This document shows positions 1 through 8,601 of a stretch of 12,110 nt of DNA, in pieces; within the stretch, counting starts at the first letter, position 1, and every line of letters begins with the position of its first letter. The DNA is taken from assembly GCA_003565195.1 (NCBI GenBank), contig PXCX01000115.1:1-12110 (forward strand), in the 5' to 3' direction. A program made the position numbers and the translations under genes. Source of the DNA: PVC group bacterium. GTDB taxonomy: Bacteria; Verrucomicrobiota; Kiritimatiellia; CAIKKV01; PXCX01. The notes beneath the pieces were generated by a model. It did not search any database, had not been told where the DNA came from, and was given only the letters and a program-made list of their open reading frames with translations.

Positions 1-205
1 ACCAGTGTGAAAGTTCGGCACGCCGTGCGTAGCACTCTGCGTGAGGACGTTTTCGTAACCGTTCCGCAATTAAATCGTGGATGACCAATAACCGCTTCAG
101 CTATACGGACGACTGCCTACATTATCGGTATCGCGTAAACCGTCACGCTTTCTGAACACTGAACTCTCAGAACGTCGCCATCTCACAGAACTTTCGCGGA
201 AATGT
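1..205. other. Left-edge region with no supportable gene
   Basis: I find no gene here that I can support. The forward frame starting at base 1 is open only to a TGA at 82-84 (27 codons) and could be the tail of a gene lying to the left, but its peptide matches no family I recognise. A reverse frame is also open from about 100 to the left edge, without an ATG. A small inverted repeat (GCAC-GCC-GTGC) lies near base 20. Mixed base composition and stops in all other frames suggest an intergenic or upstream regulatory region. Confidence 0.4.
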
Positions 206-234
206 TTGACTCATCTACGCAAAAAATCCATGAT
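206..234 (+). promoter_or_regulatory. Candidate sigma70 promoter of the GH42-like gene
   Basis: TTGACT (206-211) and CATGAT (229-234) are separated by 17 bases, with 5/6 and 4/6 matches to the -35 and -10 consensus. Transcription would start near 241, giving a leader of about 34 bases before the ATG at 275. If this is right, the in-frame TTG at 206 and ATG at 230 lie inside the promoter and cannot be the start codon. This is a pattern match only. Confidence 0.45.
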
Positions 235-274
235 TAAGGAGCTAACGCTTGTTGACAAGGATGAAAGGGTGGTC

Positions 275-3200
275 ATGAGTAGCAGAGCCAAAGGAAAAAC
301 TTTTATAAAGCCTTTTGCAGAGAAATGTCCTGATGGCCGGATTTTCCTTGGGAACGGAATGTTGCGCGTTCTTCTTGATCCGGAAGACGGGGCCGCTGCT
401 TCGTCGATTTGCCTGTCTCCCGACGGGATGGAGATCGCTCGGTGTGATAGCTATGAAAAAAAACATTTCAAAGCGTTCCGCGAGGCGCTTCATCTTCAGC
501 GAATCAAGGAGGGGCGGATCGAACCACCGCACGGCGAGGTTTTTCAGCTTACGGACGTTCAGGTAACGGACGTTTCGGCGACGGCGGTTTTTGAGGGGTT
601 CCTTTTTGATGGCAGGGAAAAAAACGTTGAAGATGCCGCGGCGTTTTCAGCACTACGACTTGTCAAACGTTACACACTTGCGGTCGATACGCTGGCGCTC
701 AATCTTGAACTCACCCTGCACAATGGATCCGGCAAGCCCCTTCCGGTTGCCCTGTGGATCATTAGCGGACATCGTATTGCCGGCGAGGATGTGGATTGTT
801 ATGCGCCGACATCGCGTGGCGTGGAGAGTCTTCCGGCGCCATGGACCAAAGGTGCCTCGACACAACTGATCGTTCCCCGGGCGGCCGCGCCCTGGACGGG
901 GATTGTTGCTCGGGACCAGGAACGAACCGGACTGTCCCTGGTTGCCGCTCCGACGGACGTTGATACGGTTCATGACTGGATTGGTAAATTCGCCGGTCTA
1001 AACCTTGGTTTCGGTACGCCCCTGCGTGAGATTCCGTCCGGGGGCAGCTATGATCTCTGCTACGATCTTGTCATCCACCGGGGGTTACCTCGTCTTGACG
1101 GCGTCGTTCGTGAGGTTGCCTGCGCTATCGATGTCCCTGCTACCGTCGCTGTGGGTGAGGATTTTTCGGTCGGAGTTCACGTCTGTGCCCCCCGCCAAAT
1201 CGAGATTATTACCGAGGTCTTCCTGCGTCCTTTTCCTGTGGGTGAGAAGGCCCCGGTGGGGAGGCGTGGTTTTTCTCTTCAACCCGGCACCGCCGAATTC
1301 GGCGAATGGAAGGTCCTGGCATCGGGTCGGGGAACCCTTCTTGTCGTGGCGGAAATCCGTCGTCCGGACGGTCGCATCCTTCTTAAGGTGGAGCGCCCCA
1401 TAACCGTTGGGGATGGCGGAATGCGTTACCGGCGGTCGCTTCCGGATCTCCATGGGGATTGTTACTGGTCTCGCAACTTCGAAAAATCTCTTCCGGCATG
1501 GACACAGGAATGCGTGCGGGACGCCGGGTTCCCAATGATTCCCTGGAAGACTCCGCCGTCGGGAGGACCACTCCGCCTCCTCATGATGGGTCGTGTTGGA
1601 CATACGACCGGAATTCTCAGGGAGCTTGCCCGGCGTGCCGGCGCATCATGGGACCTCGTTAATTTGCTTGGCATTAAGTCATCCGGGATTTTTCGACGTT
1701 TTGCCGGGGCGTATGACGGCCTTTACGGGATGGGTGAGGTTCGCGCCATTCTTGATCGCCTTGTCGATGATCCGCCGGAGGTTCTTTTTTCGGCGGGGAT
1801 TCAGTTTGAGAATATCCCGGACATTGTGATCGACACGATACTCGACCGAGTTCGTGCCGGGATGGGGCTTGTGATGGTCTGGGAACCAGGCGATTTCGGT
1901 CCCGGACCGTGGGCGGAAATTCTTAGACCTCCCGAGGCGGAGGAGGTTGAGGAAGAGGTAACGGGGCCGCTCCGGGCGGTTTTCGACGCGGGGCTTGCCC
2001 CTCCCGGGCTCGGCGAGGTTTCCTGCTATCGCCTTGGAGCTGGGAGGGTCGTGACGGTACGCCTCGAGGTTCTTATTGGGCGGAAAGATTCGGTGAGGAA
2101 CAATCTATTGCCGCAGATTCGCGGTCGGACGGCGCTTCCGGACTGGGAATATTATTTTGCTTTCCACCTACGGGCGATACGTCAAGCGTCGGGCCGGACC
2201 CATGGTTCCACGATTCTGGGCGCTAGGGTTGCCTCGACGCTTCTTGAGGTCGATCTCTGCAACCGATCTGCCGCGTCACGCGAGGTGAGTTTGGTCGTGG
2301 AAATTGCATCAACCGATCTACTCCGCGCCACGCGCTTCTGTGAGCCATTCCATCTTCCGCTCGGCAAGAAAACCGTTAGGGTTCCATTTCTCGAGGAACC
2401 GGCGCATGAGGTTGTGGTTCATCTCTTTCTCCTTGACGGCGTACATCGCGAGGCACATCACCTTCTCCCGGTCGGGGAGAACGGTTTTTTTCGCGAAGCG
2501 CAACCACTTCCGGTGCTTGACTTTCATGTCGCTGTCGCGGACCTTCCGGGACCGGTACGTGTTTCCGCGCTTGAGGTCGATACGGATGATGCAATCCAGG
2601 AGATCCGTGCGACGGTTGTCCTGGCTTCGGGGCACGGATCCGGTTCGCTCCGGTTGATCGCCGAGGTTCGCAATGGATCCATCGACCGTGTTGTCTGGCG
2701 TGAGGTTCGGGGGCTTGTCTTGTCCCCGGGGGATCAGAGGATCGTCGTCTTTCAACCCGGCAAGCTTCCGCTTTTGGAGCCGGAGGGGATTATTGTCATT
2801 CGGATCGAGAATGAGGAGAGGATGCTAACCTTCCGTGCCGTTCCCTACCGGGTATGGATTCCCGGGAATCTTGCCGAGGACGATGTTCTTTATCTCGCAA
2901 CAACCGGAACGCAGGGCGACTGGTTCGGGACGAGGATTGCGAAGCGCTGGGCGGTTGACGAGGCGGCGTTTGATGCTCACTTCTATCGCCGTGGTGATCT
3001 CGGTTATTATTTTTTCAACACGGCGAATCGAGCCTTCCCTTGGCGACGTCTGCGAGACAATATCCTTTCCCCGCCGATTGTTTCGGAGGGACCGCTTCGT
3101 CAAGAACTCGCCGAAGCCTTGCGGTCTGCTTTTGAGCGCTACGGGGCGACCTATTTTTGTCTGTCCGATGAATTCCGTCTCGATGGGGAGTTTGACCGTT

Positions 3201-5071
3201 CCCCGGAAACGCTTGCTGCTTTCCGGCGCCACCTTAAGGAATGCCACGGTGATGTGGCCGTGCTCAACAAGCTTTGGGGAAGCGATTTTAGCTCCTTTGA
3301 TGAGGTGGTCCCGCTTCTTTTTGAGGAGATTTGTGATACCCCGGAGAATCTTGCCGCGTGGATGGATTTCCGTCTTTTCATGGACCGTTTGATTACCCGT
3401 CGGGTCGAGGTCGCTGCCGAGGAGGCGTCGGCGGTGTCCCCGTGTATCCGTGTTGGTGAGAGCGGGATGTATGCCCCGTCCTATGATGTTGGGTGCCATT
3501 TTTACGGACTTACTCGTGCTGCCGGATTCATGATGACCTACACGGGTCTTCGTGCTGCCTGGACCCGCGCCTTTCTCCGTCGCGACGCGATTGCCGGTGT
3601 CTGGCTCGGGTACGGATGGCAACAGGAGCACCATCCTTGGGAGGTTCTTTTCGACGGCTACCGGATCCTTGCTTGGTGGGGGTTGATGCCGAGTGACGGT
3701 CTCGCGAGGATGGGTGTTATTCGGCCGGATCTCACCCTGGCAAAGAACTATCGAGGCATCGGAGAGGCTCAGCGGGAGATTCGTCGCGGAATCGGGAAAC
3801 TCCTAACCGGCGCTTCCCCGGCAACGCCAAGGGTTTTCATCCCTTATTCTCAGGTTTCCGCGTATACCGCCAACGTGCTTGAAAGAAATTATGAGGATCC
3901 CTCCGCCCTTATCCTTGGCCTTCTTTCCGCGGAGGGAATCGCCGCGTCCTTTCTCGCCGACGAGGAGTCCGCCGCGGGTGGACGTCCCGAGGGGCTTGCC
4001 GAAGAGCTTTTCGTTTTTCCCGGGATCGATGCGATGCCGGAGGAAAGCGCGGAGGCCTATGCGAGGGCGATCGGCCGGGGTGCCTACGCTCTTGCTGATG
4101 CGGAGGTTGCATGGCGTGATGGACATGGCCGTCGCCTCGATGGTACGGGGCCGCTAGAGGATGCCTTCGGCATCGAACGGTGTGGCGCGGTCTCTCGCAC
4201 GGAAGCCGAAGAGGAAACGATTTTCTGGACCAAGGATGCTCCTGAGCGTCTAAGAGTCTGTGACGGCAGGATGGCGCGGGCGCTCGACGGTCTCGTTATG
4301 GGAACAGCGGGAATTCCGTGGGCTTGTTTCCGTGACGGAACACCCGCGATCGTTTCCTGCCAGAATGGCGGTGGGCTCGCGATTTTCCTGAATACTCGTT
4401 TTGAATGGCTCGGGACGCATGTAGGCGAGCGGGGGGTACTTCCCGAGGATTGCCCCGATCAGTTGCTAGCCAGTGAGACGTTGCGCACGCTAGTGCAGGT
4501 TCTCTGTGCCGAAGCCGGAATCGTTCCCGAAGTCGCTGTGTCCCCCGCAACGCGGCATCCCGAGAAAATTTCCAGCTTTGCTTCCGGATCTTCCCGTTTT
4601 CATGGTTTTATCTTTCGGGAAAGTGTGGGGGGAACGGTCTGTTTTGATTTCGGGGATTGTGCTCATACCTACGATGTTCGCCGGGGGAAATATTGTGGAA
4701 ATGTATCCAAGGTAACGGAAACGCTTTTTCCCGGATTGACGATCCGGGTCTATGCGCGTTTCCCGTATCGGGTGGCCGGAATCGAAGCAATGATCGTTGG
4801 CGAAATCGAGCCCGGCAAACCCTGCAAGGTTTCCGGGCGCCTACTTGCCGATGGTGAGGTCTCCGGGCGGCATGTCATTCGTCTAGAAGTGGTTGCTCCG
4901 GACGGCATTCGTCCCTCCTTTTACGCAAGGAATCTTGAAGCTCCCGGCGGCCACTTTACGGTGTCGATCCCTTTTGCACTTGACGAGCTACCCGGACGCT
5001 GGTGGATTGAAATGACCGATATTGCCAGCGGAGAGTCGGCGTCGCTTCCTATCGTTCTTTCAGAAAGCTGA
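275..5071 (+). CDS. Giant multidomain GH42-like glycoside hydrolase (1598 aa)
   Basis: Predicted clan GH-A, beta-galactosidase-like protein of unknown substrate. The ATG at 275 is chosen because AAAGGG (264-269) sits 5 bases upstream; in-frame TTG 206 and ATG 230 lack a ribosome site. Approximate layout: galactose-mutarotase-like beta-sandwich at 10-290 (VKRYTLAVDTL at 130-140); Ig-like sandwich to about 380; a type 1 glutamine-amidotransferase-like fold at 433-600 with an acidic insert near 554-561; more sandwich to about 865; GH42-like barrel at about 868-1180; trimerisation-type domain from about 1185 (PRVFIPYSQ); C-terminal beta-sandwich at about 1509-1598. The barrel carries LSDEF, with Glu966 the likely acid/base, followed by LNKLWGSDFSSFDEV (997-1011), which resembles the GH42 LNxxWG...SxxDE stretch. 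The nucleophile is unclear; Glu1118 or Glu1123 in WQQEHHPWE are candidates. No signal peptide or membrane segment is visible. Family GH42 enzymes are usually about 650-700 residues, so this is more than twice as long. Activity may be altered or absent. Confidence 0.75.
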   Translation: MSSRAKGKTFIKPFAEKCPDGRIFLGNGMLRVLLDPEDGAAASSICLSPDGMEIARCDSYEKKHFKAFREALHLQRIKEGRIEPPHGEVFQLTDVQVTDVSATAVFEGFLFDGREKNVEDAAAFSALRLVKRYTLAVDTLALNLELTLHNGSGKPLPVALWIISGHRIAGEDVDCYAPTSRGVESLPAPWTKGASTQLIVPRAAAPWTGIVARDQERTGLSLVAAPTDVDTVHDWIGKFAGLNLGFGTPLREIPSGGSYDLCYDLVIHRGLPRLDGVVREVACAIDVPATVAVGEDFSVGVHVCAPRQIEIITEVFLRPFPVGEKAPVGRRGFSLQPGTAEFGEWKVLASGRGTLLVVAEIRRPDGRILLKVERPITVGDGGMRYRRSLPDLHGDCYWSRNFEKSLPAWTQECVRDAGFPMIPWKTPPSGGPLRLLMMGRVGHTTGILRELARRAGASWDLVNLLGIKSSGIFRRFAGAYDGLYGMGEVRAILDRLVDDPPEVLFSAGIQFENIPDIVIDTILDRVRAGMGLVMVWEPGDFGPGPWAEILRPPEAEEVEEEVTGPLRAVFDAGLAPPGLGEVSCYRLGAGRVVTVRLEVLIGRKDSVRNNLLPQIRGRTALPDWEYYFAFHLRAIRQASGRTHGSTILGARVASTLLEVDLCNRSAASREVSLVVEIASTDLLRATRFCEPFHLPLGKKTVRVPFLEEPAHEVVVHLFLLDGVHREAHHLLPVGENGFFREAQPLPVLDFHVAVADLPGPVRVSALEVDTDDAIQEIRATVVLASGHGSGSLRLIAEVRNGSIDRVVWREVRGLVLSPGDQRIVVFQPGKLPLLEPEGIIVIRIENEERMLTFRAVPYRVWIPGNLAEDDVLYLATTGTQGDWFGTRIAKRWAVDEAAFDAHFYRRGDLGYYFFNTANRAFPWRRLRDNILSPPIVSEGPLRQELAEALRSAFERYGATYFCLSDEFRLDGEFDRSPETLAAFRRHLKECHGDVAVLNKLWGSDFSSFDEVVPLLFEEICDTPENLAAWMDFRLFMDRLITRRVEVAAEEASAVSPCIRVGESGMYAPSYDVGCHFYGLTRAAGFMMTYTGLRAAWTRAFLRRDAIAGVWLGYGWQQEHHPWEVLFDGYRILAWWGLMPSDGLARMGVIRPDLTLAKNYRGIGEAQREIRRGIGKLLTGASPATPRVFIPYSQVSAYTANVLERNYEDPSALILGLLSAEGIAASFLADEESAAGGRPEGLAEELFVFPGIDAMPEESAEAYARAIGRGAYALADAEVAWRDGHGRRLDGTGPLEDAFGIERCGAVSRTEAEEETIFWTKDAPERLRVCDGRMARALDGLVMGTAGIPWACFRDGTPAIVSCQNGGGLAIFLNTRFEWLGTHVGERGVLPEDCPDQLLASETLRTLVQVLCAEAGIVPEVAVSPATRHPEKISSFASGSSRFHGFIFRESVGGTVCFDFGDCAHTYDVRRGKYCGNVSKVTETLFPGLTIRVYARFPYRVAGIEAMIVGEIEPGKPCKVSGRLLADGEVSGRHVIRLEVVAPDGIRPSFYARNLEAPGGHFTVSIPFALDELPGRWWIEMTDIASGESASLPIVLSES

Positions 5072-5130
5072 ACTCGAACGTGCAATTGATGCGTTCATAA
5101 CTATTAGTGAGGCAATGTTACAGGTAAAGA

Positions 5131-5166
5131 CAAAGGTCCCTGATAAGTCAGGCTTTGCCTTGTTTT
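5131..5166. terminator. Hairpin between convergent genes, possible bidirectional terminator
   Basis: The arms CAAAG (5131-5135) plus CCTGA (5139-5143) pair with TCAGG (5148-5152) plus CTTTG (5153-5157), around a TAAG loop, with a 3-base bulge (5136-5138) on the left arm. On the + strand it is followed by CCTTGTTTT, whose last bases overlap the stop codon of the lyase gene at 5165-5167. On the - strand it is followed by TCTTT. Its position between two convergent genes fits a shared terminator. The T-tracts are imperfect, so efficiency is uncertain. Confidence 0.5.
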
Positions 5167-7378
5167 AAAGGCTGATCGTGATAGAACTGCCGGCGTAAAC
5201 ATCATCAGGCAAGTTGATTACAACTTCGGTATTATTCTGGTCGGCATTGGGATGTGTCGTGAAATTTTCTCCCCCGGAATCATAAACACCGGAAACTGTA
5301 AGAGAAATTTTATTTAAGGTTCTAGAGGGATCCGAGACGGTCAGTTCCTTAATCCTGTTTTCTTCCATTTTTAACATTGCCATTCCGTGACTATACATGC
5401 TGACGGAAGCTCCATGGGCAAGCTCTATTTCACCGGCTTCGAAAAATGCAATCTGGCAGATTCCGAGATCTTTATGCATGACTGCCTGTAAAGCAGGCGT
5501 GTTTGAAAGGATTTCAATGCCGCGGTTATTGGCACTCGCCACAGACAACTGCTCCGGGGTGACTCCGGGCACCACGATATACTGATAAGAAGCATCTTCC
5601 GGACTCATGCCGTGATCAATTCCGAGTAGAAAAATATCCCGTGACACCAGCTCTTCAGAGGCTCTCTTGTCAGCTGAAATATCCGACCACCGGCCTTCTC
5701 GGGTCCTGTTGGATAGGTTTACTGCTGCCGGTTCAGGTAAAATATAACCAACCCCATCATGATGGACCCACTTTATATTTTTCGCGTCTAAACTTTTTTC
5801 TTGGGGAAGAACTTCCGTTTGCCCCTCGCGGTGAAGCGTGACGTCTCCCCGGAGCCGTGCCTGATTGATTGTCGTATAGGCAGGCAGGTCAGGCTCTGAA
5901 TGAATTCCAGCGCCGAGACAGACATATTCATTGTCGAAAAAGAACCAGGATTTTCTCGCTTCAAGCCGGTCATGAGGACTTTTGAAATCGTATACCGCAG
6001 CACCGTAGAGCCCGTCATCTAGGCCGCCGACAAAATCGGTTAAACCCTCCATCTGTACCGGCATGTTTCCGCCGTAACGTCTGGCGACATGGCGTTGCGG
6101 TTTCTGCATCACGGTTGTGCCGGAGACTTTCTGCCAGTCATATGCCGGCCAGATGCCGTCGTATTCATGGCCATCTAAGCTGAGATAATTAGCCCCGTCT
6201 GCCCTGTGGTGGGTTACAATACCGGGCCCGTTATAAGGCACCTCGTAGTTTCTGTTTCTTGTGGAATACATTCTGACACTTGTGTAGAAGCGGGGGCGTT
6301 GAAAAGCAAAATGCTCTGTCTGCCAGAAAAACTTTGCAAACGATCGTATGTTGGCTTCTTGCCCTTTTCTCAACTTCAGGATATCCGTCAGCTCATCGCT
6401 CCGATAGTCGGTGCTTTTAAGCTGCCGCTCAATTTCCAAGGTGCCTCTCGGTCTGCTTGATATTTGCTGCGTAATGAATCGGTTGATAACCCCGATATCC
6501 ATATATACGCCATATACTAATTGCTTGTATATTCCATCGAGATAATAATCAACGAGATGATTTATTCTGTCAGTTGGAAAAGCGTAACCGGTACCGGCCA
6601 CATAGTATGCCCATTCACCAAAAATGTTGGCATATCCATATCCATAACTAGTTGTGTTATTCACTCTGTCATTCCTATGGTGAAAGCTGAAATCATGCTG
6701 CATTCCGCGGCCTCCCGTGTTAAATTTGATTTCACCGGCAATGATCTTTATGGTTTCATCAAATGCTTCCCTGTCTTGCAGAAACAAAAAGTTCTTTGCC
6801 ACAATGTCTGCAATGCGCATCCTGTCGCCGCCGGGTCTCGCCCCGTAGAATACGCCCGGCTGCCGCTCTAAGGTTGCCCTGCGGATCACTGCTTGTGCCT
6901 GTTCAACAAGATCTGCCGGTAATGCATCCCCAATGAGCAACATGAGGTGAGCTAGATTCCGCGGTACGGAAATTTGATTCGGGTACCAATTATCCGCCAC
7001 ATAATCATGTTCTATCCAATGCTGAAGTCCTCTAACAATAATTTCCTTAACACGGTCATTCTGATGATAATGCGATGGTGGTGCCTTGTAGGCCCTCGCC
7101 AGAACGAAAATTTTTCTCGGATGGCGACGCTGTGGGAATTGGGCTTCCCGGCTCACATCCTCATAATTAATACCTGCAAAGCTACCGTCGTCCGGATTAA
7201 ATGCTTCGATGATTTCGGCTATCCGTTCATCATTGATTTCCGCTTCCATCAGTTGATCGACAACTCTTCCTTTTATTACCGCAAAATCATCTGCATCCGC
7301 ATTCGTGGAAACCGTAAACAACACGGTTCCTATCAAAAGAAAGGCTGCCTTTACTGCCTGATTCATAATGGTATTCAT
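5165..7378 (-). CDS. Secreted polysaccharide lyase family 8 (737 aa)
   Basis: Predicted lyase cleaving uronic-acid-containing polysaccharide (family 8 covers hyaluronate, chondroitin AC and xanthan lyases) by beta-elimination outside the cytoplasm. Residues 1-30 form a signal peptide with hydrophobic core AAFLLIGTVLFTV and likely cleavage after NADA; no lipobox Cys is seen. Residues about 35-350 fit the alpha/alpha toroid, and the rest the beta-sandwich domains. Candidate catalytic residues: His233/His234 and Tyr245 in DFSFHHRNDRVNNTTSYG (229-246), Arg300 and Arg309/Arg311, and Asn383 in PYNGPG. YTSVRM (365-370) and DWQKVSGTT (414-422) match the family's conserved YTSVRM and DW..lPGTT blocks. 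The length is typical. The start has AAGGAA six bases upstream (7385-7390). The gene lies 74 bp behind a glycosyltransferase gene on the same strand, so co-transcription is possible. Base composition is clearly more AT-rich than the glycosyltransferases, which hints at separate acquisition. The substrate cannot be read from sequence. Confidence 0.88.
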   Translation of the reverse strand: MNTIMNQAVKAAFLLIGTVLFTVSTNADADDFAVIKGRVVDQLMEAEINDERIAEIIEAFNPDDGSFAGINYEDVSREAQFPQRRHPRKIFVLARAYKAPPSHYHQNDRVKEIIVRGLQHWIEHDYVADNWYPNQISVPRNLAHLMLLIGDALPADLVEQAQAVIRRATLERQPGVFYGARPGGDRMRIADIVAKNFLFLQDREAFDETIKIIAGEIKFNTGGRGMQHDFSFHHRNDRVNNTTSYGYGYANIFGEWAYYVAGTGYAFPTDRINHLVDYYLDGIYKQLVYGVYMDIGVINRFITQQISSRPRGTLEIERQLKSTDYRSDELTDILKLRKGQEANIRSFAKFFWQTEHFAFQRPRFYTSVRMYSTRNRNYEVPYNGPGIVTHHRADGANYLSLDGHEYDGIWPAYDWQKVSGTTVMQKPQRHVARRYGGNMPVQMEGLTDFVGGLDDGLYGAAVYDFKSPHDRLEARKSWFFFDNEYVCLGAGIHSEPDLPAYTTINQARLRGDVTLHREGQTEVLPQEKSLDAKNIKWVHHDGVGYILPEPAAVNLSNRTREGRWSDISADKRASEELVSRDIFLLGIDHGMSPEDASYQYIVVPGVTPEQLSVASANNRGIEILSNTPALQAVMHKDLGICQIAFFEAGEIELAHGASVSMYSHGMAMLKMEENRIKELTVSDPSRTLNKISLTVSGVYDSGGENFTTHPNADQNNTEVVINLPDDVYAGSSITISL

Positions 7379-7419
7379 GCGTAATTCCTTGTCTTCCTGT
7401 ACTTTTTCAAAATCGTTTT

Positions 7420-7449
7420 AAGTAAGTGCCATTCCGGTTATACTTGCTT
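7420..7449. repeat. Imperfect inverted repeat ahead of the lyase gene
   Basis: AAGTAAGT (7420-7427) and ACTTGCTT (7442-7449) are complementary except for one T/G pair, around a 14-base spacer. They lie in the 74-base gap between the last glycosyltransferase stop (7453-7455) and the lyase start (7378). On the transcribed (-) strand the odd pair becomes a C/A mismatch. With an AT-rich stem and no following T-run it is a poor intrinsic terminator. It could be an operator or an mRNA processing structure, or chance. Confidence 0.3.
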
Positions 7450-7452
7450 TAA

Positions 7453-8601
7453 TCATTCGGCCACCAGGGCTTCCAGAAAATCGGCGATAAAGACGGCGCT
7501 GGCGAACCGCAGGGCGTGGTGACGAATGGCTTCGCTCTGCCATTTTCGCTCAAGACATTGCTCGACAGCGGCGGCCAGTGCGGCGGGGGTTTGGCGGTCG
7601 AAAAAGACACCGCTGATAGCGGGGTCGATCGTTTCCAGCGCTCCGCCACGGGCGTAGGCAACGACCGGGCGGCCGCAAGCCTGTGCCTCCAGCGGGACGA
7701 TCCCGAAATCTTCTTCTCCGGGAAAGATCAGCATGCGGCAACGCCGGTAGCGTTCCCTTACCAGTGCATCCGGTAAACGACCATGAAAAACGATGTTAGG
7801 CGGGGCATGCTCCTGCAAACGTTCCAAATCGCCGCCCGTACCGACAATTTCCAGGCGCCGCCCGGATTGGCGATAGGTTTCCACCGCAAGATCGATGCGT
7901 TTATAAGGTACCAGCGCCGAAACCACCAGATCGAAATCGGTGTTTGGTTCCGCTACCGGTTCGCCAGGTGTCCAGTAATCGGTGTTGACGGGCGGGAAAA
8001 CCACATCGGCGGGACGTCCATAAAACCGTTCGATCCGGTCACGCACATGGCGGCTGATGGCGACAAAACGGTCGACCCGGGCAGCGGTACGCCGGTCCCA
8101 GGCGCGCAAGCCGGCCAGCAAGGGTTTCACCACCAGTCGTGAACCGCCGGGCATGTTTCCCAAATACTCGTCATGAAACAGCCAGGCATAACGCATCGGG
8201 GTAAAACAATAGCATACGTGACGGGCGCCCGGCGGTGGACGCACGCTTTTAGCGACACAATGACTGGTGCTGATCACCAGATCGGCGGGCGGTAGTTTCA
8301 AACGGTTGACGGCCAGTGGAAACAGCGGCAACCAATGGCGGTAATGACGATGAATTCCCGGTATGCGTTGCAGAAAAGAGGTGTGTACGCGATGTTGCTG
8401 GATCGTGTCGCTGATGACTTTGGGATGATGAATCAAAGTCACGATATCGGCGTGCGGAAACAAGCTGCACAAAGTTTCCAGAACCCGTTCACCGCCGCGC
8501 ATGCCGGTCAGCCAGTCATGCGCCAGCACTATCCGCTGCTGACGCAGGTGGTCAAGCCGATCTTGCAGGTTGTTTTCAAGCGAGGTCATTGACATGCTCA
8601 T
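7453..8601 (-). CDS. GT4 glycosyltransferase, WbaZ-like (382 aa)
   Basis: Predicted retaining GT-B glycosyltransferase of CAZy family GT4 that adds a sugar from a nucleotide donor to a growing lipid-linked glycan at the cytoplasmic membrane. The N-terminal acceptor domain opens with RIVLAHDWLTGMRGGERVLE (23-42), typical of the WbaZ-like mannosyltransferase subgroup. The donor domain has VSALVPYKRID (227-237) with the conserved Lys234, and an E-x7-E motif, EDFGIVPLE (297-305). No signal peptide or membrane helix is seen. It is the last glycosyltransferase of the three-gene operon and overlaps the end of the preceding gene by 26 bases. Three in-frame ATGs (codons 1, 3 and 5) compete as start and none has a strong ribosome site, so translation may depend on coupling. 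Mannose as donor is only suggested by subgroup resemblance. Confidence 0.88.
   Translation of the reverse strand: MSMSMTSLENNLQDRLDHLRQQRIVLAHDWLTGMRGGERVLETLCSLFPHADIVTLIHHPKVISDTIQQHRVHTSFLQRIPGIHRHYRHWLPLFPLAVNRLKLPPADLVISTSHCVAKSVRPPPGARHVCYCFTPMRYAWLFHDEYLGNMPGGSRLVVKPLLAGLRAWDRRTAARVDRFVAISRHVRDRIERFYGRPADVVFPPVNTDYWTPGEPVAEPNTDFDLVVSALVPYKRIDLAVETYRQSGRRLEIVGTGGDLERLQEHAPPNIVFHGRLPDALVRERYRRCRMLIFPGEEDFGIVPLEAQACGRPVVAYARGGALETIDPAISGVFFDRQTPAALAAAVEQCLERKWQSEAIRHHALRFASAVFIADFLEALVAE

Noticed and set aside
452..475. Run of eight A in the giant gene as a frameshift or slippage site
   Set aside because: The reading frame is continuous through it and no alternative frame continues for a useful length.
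1085..1603. 172-codon open frame on the - strand inside the giant gene
   Set aside because: Antisense shadow with low-complexity basic composition and no motif.
2825..3634. 269-codon open frame on the - strand inside the giant gene
   Set aside because: It lies wholly antisense to a strongly supported coding frame, has no recognisable domain, and is explained by the codon bias of the giant gene.
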